From: an uncultured Eubacteriales bacterium
GTDB taxonomy: Bacteria > Bacillota_A > Clostridia > Saccharofermentanales > Saccharofermentanaceae
DNA: 5,908 nucleotides
Reading direction: 5' to 3'
Assembly: GCA_900313405.1 (NCBI GenBank)
Contig: OMQY01000308.1
Coordinates: 1 to 5,908, forward strand
Below the pieces are notes generated by a model that had not been told where the DNA came from, ran no database searches, and worked only from the letters and a program-made list of their open reading frames with translations. A program made the position numbers and the translations under genes. Below, in pieces: positions 1 through 4,749 of the stretch (position 1 is the first letter of the stretch; each line of letters starts with the position of its first letter).

Positions 1-725
1 CTTGTGTTGATGCCGGCACCGACGATGAGCTTCTTCTCCTTGTCGAGGAGCTCGTTCGGGTTAGCCTTGTGGAATTCATAGTCCTTACGGAAGACAAGAC
101 CTACGAGTCTGCCTTCCTTATCAACGATGGGGAGCTGGTTGATCTTGTTATCCCAGATAATGTCATTGGCAACCTTGAGAGTCGTACCCTCGGGAGCAGT
201 AACGAGCTTCTCGATAGGAGTCATGAACTCCTTTACCTTTGTGGAGAGATCCATACGGCTCACACGGTAATCTCTTGTAGTAACGAGACCGACGAGCTTG
301 CCCTCAGCCGTGCCGTCCTCAGTAACGGCCGCCGTGCCGTGGCCCTTCTCTTCCCTGAGCCTTAAGATATCCTCGAGCGTATCCTCGGGGGAAACATTGG
401 AATCAGACTCAACGATGCCTGCCTTGTACTTCTTGACCTTACGGATCATGTCGCACTGAGACTCGATCGACTGTGACTGGAAGACGAAAGACATACCGCC
501 GCATCTTGCCAGCGCGATCGCCATTCCGTCATCCGATACCGCCTGCATTACCGCAGACACCATGGGGATATTGATCTTGAGCTTCGACTCTTCCTGCCCC
601 TTCCTGTACTTACATACCGGTGCCGACAGGTCCACCTGATCGGGCGTATTCTTCTCTGTGGTGAGATTCGGTACCAGAAGGTACTCGCTGAACGTACGTG
701 ATTCCTGCTCAAAGATCATTGCCAT
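1..725 (-). CDS. guaB: IMP dehydrogenase, N-terminal 241 residues (3' end beyond window)
   Basis: IMP dehydrogenase oxidises IMP to XMP with NAD+, the committed cytoplasmic step of GTP synthesis. The frame is open from the ATG at 725-723 to the window edge. It starts MAMIFEQESRTFSEYLLVPN, typical of the family N-terminus, then has NIPMVSAVMQAVSDDGMAIA (52-71), the first part of the barrel. A pair of CBS (Bateman) domains follows at about residues 107-225, including GLVTTRDYRVSRMD and INQLPIVDKEGRLVGLVF, and barrel sequence resumes at IVGAGIN. The catalytic cysteine loop would lie past the edge. The start is supported by AAAGGGGAG seven bases upstream; the ATG two codons later is less well placed. 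Canonical GuaB has SAAMDTV where this has SAVMQAV, matching the divergent form I recall from Clostridia. Family call firm; regulation by the CBS pair is family knowledge. Confidence 0.95.
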   Translation of the reverse strand, partial: MAMIFEQESRTFSEYLLVPNLTTEKNTPDQVDLSAPVCKYRKGQEESKLKINIPMVSAVMQAVSDDGMAIALARCGGMSFVFQSQSIESQCDMIRKVKKYKAGIVESDSNVSPEDTLEDILRLREEKGHGTAAVTEDGTAEGKLVGLVTTRDYRVSRMDLSTKVKEFMTPIEKLVTAPEGTTLKVANDIIWDNKINQLPIVDKEGRLVGLVFRKDYEFHKANPNELLDKEKKLIVGAGINT

Positions 726-740
726 AACGTTACTCCCCTT

Positions 741-766
741 TATTATTAATTTGATTGCCAATAATA
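741..766. repeat. AT-only inverted repeat in guaB leader
   Basis: TATTATT (741-747) and AATAATA (760-766) are perfect inverted arms separated by 12 bases, just upstream of the guaB ribosome binding site. Being made only of A and T it is a weak RNA hairpin. It could be a protein site or chance in an AT-rich leader. Confidence 0.25.
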
Positions 767-808
767 TTAGCATAAAGCGCATTAATAAGGCTATACAAAA
801 TCTGACAA
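764..808 (-). promoter_or_regulatory. Candidate guaB promoter elements
   Basis: On the minus strand TTGTCA (808-803) matches the -35 consensus at five of six positions. It is followed at 15-16 bases by an AT-rich TATTAA/ATTAAT (787-781), a weak -10. An alternative is an extended -10, TGCTAATAT (772-764), with no good -35. Either would give a leader of roughly 35-55 bases before the guaB ATG. No purine riboswitch was recognised in the leader. The exact element is uncertain. Confidence 0.35.
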
Positions 809-856
809 TGTTGGCGCTCTTTTGCTCGTGCGCCGTCGCTATATTGAACAAATGGC

Positions 857-876
857 GGGCGTGGGGCGGGTGCGGG
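857..876 (+). other. Four-run G-quadruplex motif upstream of guaB
   Basis: The plus strand carries four runs of three or more G: 857-859, 863-866, 868-870 and 874-876. They are separated by loops of 3, 1 and 3 bases, which fits the canonical G3+N1-7 pattern. It sits in the non-coding stretch between the guaB promoter candidates and the terminator of the flavin reductase gene. The G-rich strand is the template strand for leftward transcription. Whether it folds in the cell is not known. Confidence 0.5.
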
Positions 877-882
877 CGCCTC

Positions 883-915
883 GAAAAGAAAACACCGGCC
901 GCGCCGGGCCGGTGT
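883..915 (-). terminator. Rho-independent terminator of the flavin reductase gene
   Basis: Read on the minus strand, ACACCGGCC and GGCCGGTGT form a perfect 9-bp GC-rich stem around a 6-base loop (arms at 907-915 and 892-900). It is followed directly by TTTTCTTTTC. It lies 27 bases beyond the stop codon of the leftward gene ending at 943, so it separates that gene from guaB. Confidence 0.88.
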
Positions 916-942
916 CTACGGGTTATCAAAGATCGGCGTGAC

Positions 943-1521
943 TCAGTTGTCCCACTTCTCCACTGCCTTTTTGATCTTGAAGCCTTCGCTGAAGGCGGTC
1001 GCGATGACCGGGCCGACTGAGCGGTAGGCGTGGATGGAGGAGTCGTAGATGATGGGCTTGAGCTTATCGAGGTCGATCTTGCCGTCGGTGATGACGGACT
1101 CGTCGGCCTGCTGGGCGACGATCTCACCGACGAGGATGCCGGTGTCGGCGTTCCAGGACTTGCAGACGCACTCGAGCGTCAGAGGGTACTCCTCGATGAT
1201 CGGGGCGTTGACGTGTGCGCTCTTACGGACATGGCAGCCGGCCTTGGCGATCTTGTTGATCTTGCGGCCGGTCTCGACGCCGAAATAATCACTGATGGTG
1301 ACCGTGTCCACTGTGCCGAAAGCGACGGTGAAAGCGCCGGTCTTCTCGATATTATCGGTCGTTTTGTGCTGGGATAACGAGATCGTGATCTCGGAGAAGT
1401 CTGTCTGTGTGCCCCAGGCGGCGTTCATTGCGTTCGGGACGCCGTTCTCGTCGTAGGTGCCGATGATCAGAACGGCCTCGGGGGTGATTACTGTGTTCTT
1501 AGCGTCGAATTCGATTGCCAT
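943..1521 (-). CDS. Flavin reductase-like FMN-binding protein
   Basis: A 192-residue protein of the flavin reductase-like family (FMN-binding split barrel; flavoredoxin and DIM6/NTAB relatives). Members bind FMN and pass electrons between reduced nicotinamide or iron-sulfur donors and acceptors in the cytoplasm; the partner here is unknown. The domain covers about residues 9-165. Recognisable parts are PEAVLIIGTYDENGVPNAMN (14-33), AWGTQTDFSEITISLSQHKT (35-54), the TGAFTVAF strand (61-68), and GILVGEIVAQQAD (128-140). Length is normal for the family. The ATG at 1521-1519 is set by AGGGAGGA six bases upstream. It is transcribed alone, between an extended -10 promoter and a strong terminator, and diverges from mazE across 134 bp. 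No signal peptide. The physiological reaction cannot be assigned. Confidence 0.88.
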   Translation of the reverse strand: MAIEFDAKNTVITPEAVLIIGTYDENGVPNAMNAAWGTQTDFSEITISLSQHKTTDNIEKTGAFTVAFGTVDTVTISDYFGVETGRKINKIAKAGCHVRKSAHVNAPIIEEYPLTLECVCKSWNADTGILVGEIVAQQADESVITDGKIDLDKLKPIIYDSSIHAYRSVGPVIATAFSEGFKIKKAVEKWDN

Positions 1522-1554
1522 GAGGATTCCTCCCTTTACTTTTGATCTGCTCTA

Positions 1555-1563
1555 ATTGTAACA
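1555..1563 (-). promoter_or_regulatory. Extended -10 promoter for the flavin reductase gene
   Basis: On the minus strand TGTTACAAT gives the TGn extension plus TACAAT, five of six matches to the -10 consensus. No convincing -35 was found 16-18 bases upstream, which is common for extended -10 promoters. It predicts a leader of about 27 bases before the ATG at 1521. It lies 30 bp from the oppositely directed mazEF promoter. Confidence 0.6.
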
Positions 1564-1592
1564 CGGGCATGGTCGAAAATGCGCTCTTTAGG

Positions 1593-1621
1593 TTGACATA
1601 CCACCGCCCCGGCTCTATAAT
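1593..1621 (+). promoter_or_regulatory. Perfect-consensus SigA/sigma-70 promoter of mazEF
   Basis: TTGACA (1593-1598) and TATAAT (1616-1621) both match the consensus at all six positions and are separated by exactly 17 bases. Transcription is predicted to begin near 1628, inside the TATACA/TGTATA repeats, and the mazE ATG is at 1656. Such a strong promoter on a toxin-antitoxin operon implies repression by its own product (inference). Confidence 0.92.
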
Positions 1622-1624
1622 GTT

Positions 1625-1641
1625 TATACATTGTATATACA
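1625..1641. promoter_or_regulatory. Alternating palindrome, candidate MazE/MazEF operator
   Basis: Three half-sites alternate in orientation: TATACA (1625-1630), TGTATA (1632-1637) and TATACA (1636-1641). Together they make two overlapping palindromes, one with a 1-base centre and one perfect 10-mer TGTATATACA (1632-1641). They cover the predicted start of transcription and stop just before the mazE ribosome binding site. The E. coli mazEF promoter is known to carry an alternating palindrome bound by MazE-MazF; assignment here rests on that analogy. Confidence 0.6.
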
Positions 1642-1655
1642 TCGGAGGTGAGCAT

Positions 1656-1895
1656 ATGGTCACGACCGTCCAGAAGTGGGGAAACAGCCAGGGGATCAGG
1701 ATCCCCAAGGATTATCTAATGAGACTTGATATTCAAGTTGGCGACAGCATCCTGATCGAGGTGGCTGACAGTCGCACCCTCACGCTCAGGAAGGCGTCGG
1801 ATAAGCTTATCGACAGGCTTTTCGCCGAATATCAGGGAGACTACAGACCCGACGAATTCTCGTGGGGCGAAGATGTCGGCGGTGAGATCTGGTGA
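1656..1895 (+). CDS. mazE: MazE antitoxin, SpoVT-AbrB fold
   Basis: A 79-residue antitoxin that neutralises MazF and, with it, represses the operon. The N-terminal DNA-binding and dimerisation part contains VQKWGNSQGIRIPKDYL (5-21), the swapped-hairpin AbrB motif (KxWGNSxxxRIP), and continues as VGDSILIEVADSRTLTLR. The acidic, probably flexible C-terminus ends in FSWGEDVGGEIW (68-79). E. coli MazE ends in a similar WGE...EVW segment that lies in the MazF groove, so toxin binding can be inferred. An in-frame start upstream at 1542 exists, but it precedes the promoter; the ATG at 1656 has GGAGGTGA (1644-1651) correctly spaced. The stop lies 8 bases before mazF, and the mazF ribosome binding site overlaps the end of mazE. 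This is the AbrB-type antitoxin, unlike the ribbon-helix-helix partner of Bacillus MazF. Confidence 0.93.
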   Translation: MVTTVQKWGNSQGIRIPKDYLMRLDIQVGDSILIEVADSRTLTLRKASDKLIDRLFAEYQGDYRPDEFSWGEDVGGEIW

Positions 1896-1903
1896 GGTGA
1901 CAT

Positions 1904-2227
1904 ATGGCAAGACAAGGTGACATAGTACTGATAGATCTTGATCCGAACGTCGGGCACGAACAGGCCGGCAAGCGCCCCGCACTCGTTGTCAGCAATGATA
2001 CTTTTAACGAGCACTGTAACGTGGTCCTTCTCTGCCCTGTTACGAGCACGGTAAACGGTTTTCCGCTTCATGTCGTACTCGACTCGCGCACCAAGACACG
2101 GGGGTCGATCCTCTGCGAGCAGATCAGATCGCTCGATATCAACAAGAGGGGACATCGCGTGTTGGAACAGGTTCCGCCTGACATACTCAAGAAGGTTATC
2201 GACATTATCTACGCGGAGATCCAGTAA
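1904..2227 (+). CDS. mazF: MazF/PemK endoribonuclease toxin
   Basis: A 107-residue sequence-specific mRNA interferase that cleaves single-stranded RNA and arrests growth when MazE is degraded. Family landmarks run in order: QGDIVLIDLDPNVGHEQAGK (4-23), RPALVVS (24-30), LLCPVTSTVNGFPLHVVL (42-59), and the final strand and helix with ILCEQIRSLD (69-78). R24 and T47 align with the arginine and threonine that are catalytic in characterised MazF proteins, so the toxin looks active. Length is usual. Its ribosome binding site, GGTGAGGTGA, overlaps the mazE stop codon, so translation is probably coupled and antitoxin is made first. The EQAGKRPALV and NGFPLHVVL segments resemble E. coli MazF/ChpB more than Bacillus EndoA. 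The cut site cannot be read from sequence. Confidence 0.95.
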   Translation: MARQGDIVLIDLDPNVGHEQAGKRPALVVSNDTFNEHCNVVLLCPVTSTVNGFPLHVVLDSRTKTRGSILCEQIRSLDINKRGHRVLEQVPPDILKKVIDIIYAEIQ

Positions 2228-2250
2228 AAGGGAAACGGGCACCCCGCCCG
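2226..2250 (-). terminator. Intrinsic terminator of the acetyltransferase operon
   Basis: On the minus strand CGGGC, a 5-base loop and GCCCG form a short GC stem (2250-2236), followed by TTTCCCTTTT. It starts 4 bases beyond the stop codon of the leftward acetyltransferase gene. The hairpin also lies 8 bases past the rightward mazF stop, but on that strand no T-run follows, so it would be weak for mazF. Confidence 0.65.
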
Positions 2251-2254
2251 GCTG

Positions 2255-2842
2255 TTACCGGATCTCGATGAACTTCTTATACAGCTCATCGCCAACCATT
2301 CGCATGTAGAGTTCACGGTAGGCGGCCCTTACGGAATCGGGATCGTGCGGCTTACGCGTCGTACCGACGAATTCGAGGATGCTGTACTCGACCGTGAAGA
2401 GCTGAACATCAACTCCCGTCGGGACGAACCCGTTTTTCGTGTAGAACGCTATTCGTCTCTCCTTCTCGGTCCTGTCCTCTTCGTCCGTGGCGTAAGCGGG
2501 ATTCTCAACCTCGACGATCATCATGTCGTACTTGGTAAGTTCAGGCTCGAGCATTTGAAGCGTCTTCGTGCCGTAGCCCTGATCGCGCAGGTCTTCCCTG
2601 ACGCCGAGATAGTCAAGGAGGGCGACGCCGGTGTCAGTGATGACGAACAGAGCGTAGGCGATGATCATCTTGCCCTCGAAGAGGCCGTAGCCCTCGTACT
2701 TGCCGGCGGCGAAGTCAGCCTCGATCCGGCCGAACGGCTTGAGTTCCATCTCGCCAAAGTCATCGATCATGTAGACGTGATAGACGGTGTGGATCTCTTC
2801 GAGCGTCAGAAGACGGATCTTAGGTGCAGATCTTTGTGCCAT
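2255..2842 (-). CDS. GNAT-family N-acetyltransferase
   Basis: A 195-residue acetyl-CoA-dependent acyltransferase; the acceptor is unknown. Motif A of the GNAT fold is clear: LLDYLGVREDLRDQGYGTKT (75-94), with RDQGYG (86-91) as the pyrophosphate-binding loop, then a helix to about 101. The following strand MMIVEVENP (107-115) and RRIAFYTKNGF (129-139) match motif B. Residues 116-128 are a charged insert (EEDRTEKE), and about 35 residues after the core (161-195) form a helical tail, so it is longer than a minimal GNAT of about 150. The ATG at 2842-2840 follows the stop of the upstream small gene by 3 bases. Its ribosome binding site, GAGAGGAG, lies inside that gene's end, so translation is coupled. 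A hairpin terminator follows the stop. Confidence 0.88.
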   Translation of the reverse strand: MAQRSAPKIRLLTLEEIHTVYHVYMIDDFGEMELKPFGRIEADFAAGKYEGYGLFEGKMIIAYALFVITDTGVALLDYLGVREDLRDQGYGTKTLQMLEPELTKYDMMIVEVENPAYATDEEDRTEKERRIAFYTKNGFVPTGVDVQLFTVEYSILEFVGTTRKPHDPDSVRAAYRELYMRMVGDELYKKFIEIR

Positions 2843-2845
2843 GTG

Positions 2846-3064
2846 TTACTCCTCTCCGTCGAGGATGTCATACTCCTCTTCCCTGTCCCAATAGCGCTCG
2901 CGGGCGCGCTCCTCTTCTTCGCGCGTCTTGCGGATGTCCTCGCGTCTCATGCGGCGGTAGGTCTTGCCGTCGACGTAGACCTTGCGGGCGACTGTGACTG
3001 TCTTTTTCCGGCCGAAAAGCCCCCGCTTCTCGACCTGCTCATAAACCGTGATCTTGTGTCTCAT
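2846..3064 (-). CDS. Small highly charged protein of unknown function
   Basis: A 72-residue protein I do not recognise. The N-terminal half looks like a small basic beta-rich region: ITVYEQVEKRGLFGRKKTVT (5-24), then VARKVYVDGKTYRRMRRED. The C-terminal third (about 42-72) is almost all charged, probably helical, and ends in the acidic segment REEEYDILDGEE. No membrane segment, signal peptide or cysteine is visible. It is placed as a real gene because its stop is 3 bases before the acetyltransferase ATG, whose ribosome binding site it contains. The ATG at 3064-3062 has no Shine-Dalgarno sequence, but TAAAAT lies just upstream, so the mRNA may be leaderless. No better start was found downstream. 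A role linked to the acetyltransferase, such as partner or substrate, is inference only. Confidence 0.72.
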   Translation of the reverse strand: MRHKITVYEQVEKRGLFGRKKTVTVARKVYVDGKTYRRMRREDIRKTREEEERARERYWDREEEYDILDGEE

Positions 3065-3070
3065 ATGTAT

Positions 3071-3076
3071 ATTTTA
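3071..3076 (-). promoter_or_regulatory. Candidate -10 for the small gene and acetyltransferase operon
   Basis: TAAAAT on the minus strand (3076-3071) matches the -10 consensus at five of six positions. Its last base is 7 bases from the A of the ATG at 3064, so transcription would begin at or next to the start codon. The -35 region 16-18 bases upstream (around CTGCAG) is poor, so the call is tentative. Confidence 0.33.
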
Positions 3077-3089
3077 CTACATAAACGGC

Positions 3090-3118
3090 TGAACTGCAGG
3101 CGGGGCGTGTAGTATAAT
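3090..3118 (+). promoter_or_regulatory. Promoter candidate for the PP2C phosphatase gene
   Basis: A perfect -10, TATAAT (3113-3118), is preceded at 17 bases by a weak -35, TGAACT (3090-3095). It predicts a leader of about 24 bases before the ATG at 3148. It diverges from the TAAAAT element on the other strand within an 83-bp intergenic region, so both operons could respond to one bound regulator. Confidence 0.55.
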
Positions 3119-3147
3119 AGAGAGTGTTTTCGAGGAGGATGGGGCAT

Positions 3148-4689
3148 ATGAGTATAGTGATCAATAACCGTAGGCTCAGGGTGAATCAATGGGTAGTTCT
3201 GTCGGTCCTTTTTGTGATCGCGATCGCGACGTATTTTCTTGTGATGAGGATGATTACCAACGACGATATTGCTCCGAAGGCGCTCTATAATGCGGGGGTG
3301 GATATTTTCGGGACGTTCGCGTGCGCCATACTCTGTATCGGCTGCATGGGCGAGAAGGACGATGAGGGTGCCCGCGCGACGCTGTGGTTCCTGGCACTCA
3401 TCTTTGTGACGAGCCTGTCGTTCCACAACAACATCATCTCCTGGTTTGCCTGGGACGAGGGCGGTCACCGTGAACTTCTGATGGCCCTGAACGGCTTGAC
3501 CAAGATACTCGATTTTATACTCGTGCTCTGCTTCTACAAATATGCGCGTAATTCGCTCGACTTCAAGGGCAAGCTCGCCAAATGGCTCGACCGCGCGATC
3601 GTTACTCTTCTGGTGCCGATGGTGGGTCTTATCATCTTCAACCACTTCCATCCGATCTGCTTTGACCTGAACGATGAGGGTCTGGTCGAGAAGCTCGATC
3701 TCTATTCACTCGTTGATATCTATATGATGATCGTCGCACCCATCACGATAATCCTCACGGTCAGGAGCGATGTGACGCAGAAACAGAAGCTGTCAACGTT
3801 CTCGTTCATCGTCATCCCGATCTTCCACTACGCCATCTCCAAGGGCGCACACGGCTACGCCACCCAGTACGGCTCGGTCCTGCTCGCGCTAATCCTGATG
3901 TACTGTTTCATCTTCAACGAGCGCAGCAAGAAGCTCGCGGCCACCAAGGTCGAGCTTGACACCGCGAACACCATCCAGCAGGCCATGATGCCTCACATCT
4001 TCCCGGCCTTCCCGGATCGCCGTGAATTCGACCTCTACGCCAGCATGGACGCCGCCAAGGAAGTCGGCGGCGACTTCTACGACTACTTCCTGATCGACGA
4101 CGATCACCTCTGCCTCGTTATGGCCGACGTCTCCGGCAAAGGCGTCCCCGCCGCTCTCTTCATGATGGCCTCCAAGATCATCATCCAGAGCTGTGCGATG
4201 CTCGGCGTCTCCGCGGGCGAGATCCTGACCAAGACCAACACGGCCATCTGCTCGAACAACCCCGAAGAGATGTTCGTCACCGTCTGGCTCGGAATCCTCG
4301 AGATCTCCACCGGCAAGCTCACATATGCCAACGGCGGTCACGAGTACCCCGCCATCAAGCACGGCAACAACGGATTCAAGCTCCTCAAGGGCCGCCACGA
4401 CCTCGTAGTCGGCGGCCTCGACGGCATCGAATATAAAGAAAGCACGATCGACCTCTTCCCGGGCGACAAGATCTTCCTCTACACCGACGGCGTCCCCGAA
4501 GCGACCGACATCAACAACAGCCTCTACGGCACCGCCCGCATGGTCGAAGCCCTGAACGAAGACCCGAACGCCTCGCCCAAGCAACTTCTTGCCAACATCC
4601 GCCAATCCGTCGACGACTATGTCGGCTTCGCCGAGCAGTTTGACGACCTGACGATGCTCTGTTTCGAGTACAAAGGCCCTCAGGCTTGA
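3148..4689 (+). CDS. Multi-pass membrane PP2C-type serine phosphatase (RsbU/SpoIIE family)
   Basis: A 513-residue protein in which a membrane sensor is joined to a cytoplasmic PP2C/SpoIIE phosphatase. About eight hydrophobic helices are visible, near residues 15-35, 50-67, 78-98, 112-132, 149-167, 188-205, 217-231 and 242-257. A signalling helix follows with ELDTANTIQQAMMP (269-282), the linker typical of RsbU-like enzymes. Catalytic motifs are intact: EVGGDFYDYF (305-314; D309), MADVSGKGVPAALFM (325-339; D327), YANGGHEYP (393-401), LYTDGVPEA (444-452; D447) and EQFDDLTML (496-504; D499). The aspartates should bind two Mn2+ or Mg2+ ions. Relatives dephosphorylate anti-sigma antagonists, but no such partner lies nearby. 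The frame extends to a GTG at 3124; the ATG at 3148 is preferred, with AGGAGG (3133-3138) nine bases upstream. Asp codon use changes between the two halves. Confidence 0.93.
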   Translation: MSIVINNRRLRVNQWVVLSVLFVIAIATYFLVMRMITNDDIAPKALYNAGVDIFGTFACAILCIGCMGEKDDEGARATLWFLALIFVTSLSFHNNIISWFAWDEGGHRELLMALNGLTKILDFILVLCFYKYARNSLDFKGKLAKWLDRAIVTLLVPMVGLIIFNHFHPICFDLNDEGLVEKLDLYSLVDIYMMIVAPITIILTVRSDVTQKQKLSTFSFIVIPIFHYAISKGAHGYATQYGSVLLALILMYCFIFNERSKKLAATKVELDTANTIQQAMMPHIFPAFPDRREFDLYASMDAAKEVGGDFYDYFLIDDDHLCLVMADVSGKGVPAALFMMASKIIIQSCAMLGVSAGEILTKTNTAICSNNPEEMFVTVWLGILEISTGKLTYANGGHEYPAIKHGNNGFKLLKGRHDLVVGGLDGIEYKESTIDLFPGDKIFLYTDGVPEATDINNSLYGTARMVEALNEDPNASPKQLLANIRQSVDDYVGFAEQFDDLTMLCFEYKGPQA

Positions 4690-4696
4690 GGCTCAA

Positions 4697-4719
4697 AGCT
4701 CGCGGATGCGAGTTCTTTA
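4697..4719 (+). terminator. Small hairpin between the phosphatase and ArsC-like genes
   Basis: AGCTCGC (4697-4703) and GCGAGTT (4708-4714) can pair around a GGAT loop with one G-U pair, followed by CTTTA. The T-run is short, so it would be a leaky terminator or an mRNA-processing hairpin at most. The next gene starts at 4750 with no clear promoter of its own, so read-through is likely. Confidence 0.3.
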
Positions 4720-4749
4720 ATCGAAAACAATAACCGGAGGACCACCACC

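Noticed and set aside
69..365. Rightward 98-residue open frame
   Set aside because: Antisense to the CBS region of guaB, where the leftward reading gives a clear family match.
658..1020. Rightward 120-residue open frame
   Set aside because: It covers the guaB start, its promoter region and a strong terminator; no ribosome binding site or plausible protein features.
1030..1377. Rightward 115-residue open frame
   Set aside because: Antisense shadow of the flavin reductase gene, rich in Asp/Gly/Leu/Val from complementary codons.
1542..1655. Upstream extension of mazE to an ATG at 1542
   Set aside because: The extension would begin before the consensus promoter at 1593-1621 and has no ribosome binding site. 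The ATG at 1656 has a strong one and matches family length.
2345..3112. Rightward 255-residue open frame
   Set aside because: It lies antisense to the acetyltransferase and the small gene, has no ribosome binding site, and reads as a Val/Asp/Leu-rich shadow of real codons. The leftward frames show GNAT motifs and coupled spacing.
3124..3147. GTG start for the phosphatase at 3124, or ATG at 3139
   Set aside because: The GTG is only 6 bases past the -10 and lacks a ribosome binding site. The ATG at 3139 directly abuts the AGGAGG. The ATG at 3148 is correctly spaced.
3061..3651. Leftward 196-residue open frame
   Set aside because: It crosses the divergent promoter region and the phosphatase membrane segment; low-complexity charged composition, no start signals and no recognisable motif.
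3889..4605. Leftward 238-residue open frame
   Set aside because: Antisense to the PP2C catalytic domain, whose motifs are intact. The frame is open because C-ending codons on the real strand avoid stops on the other.
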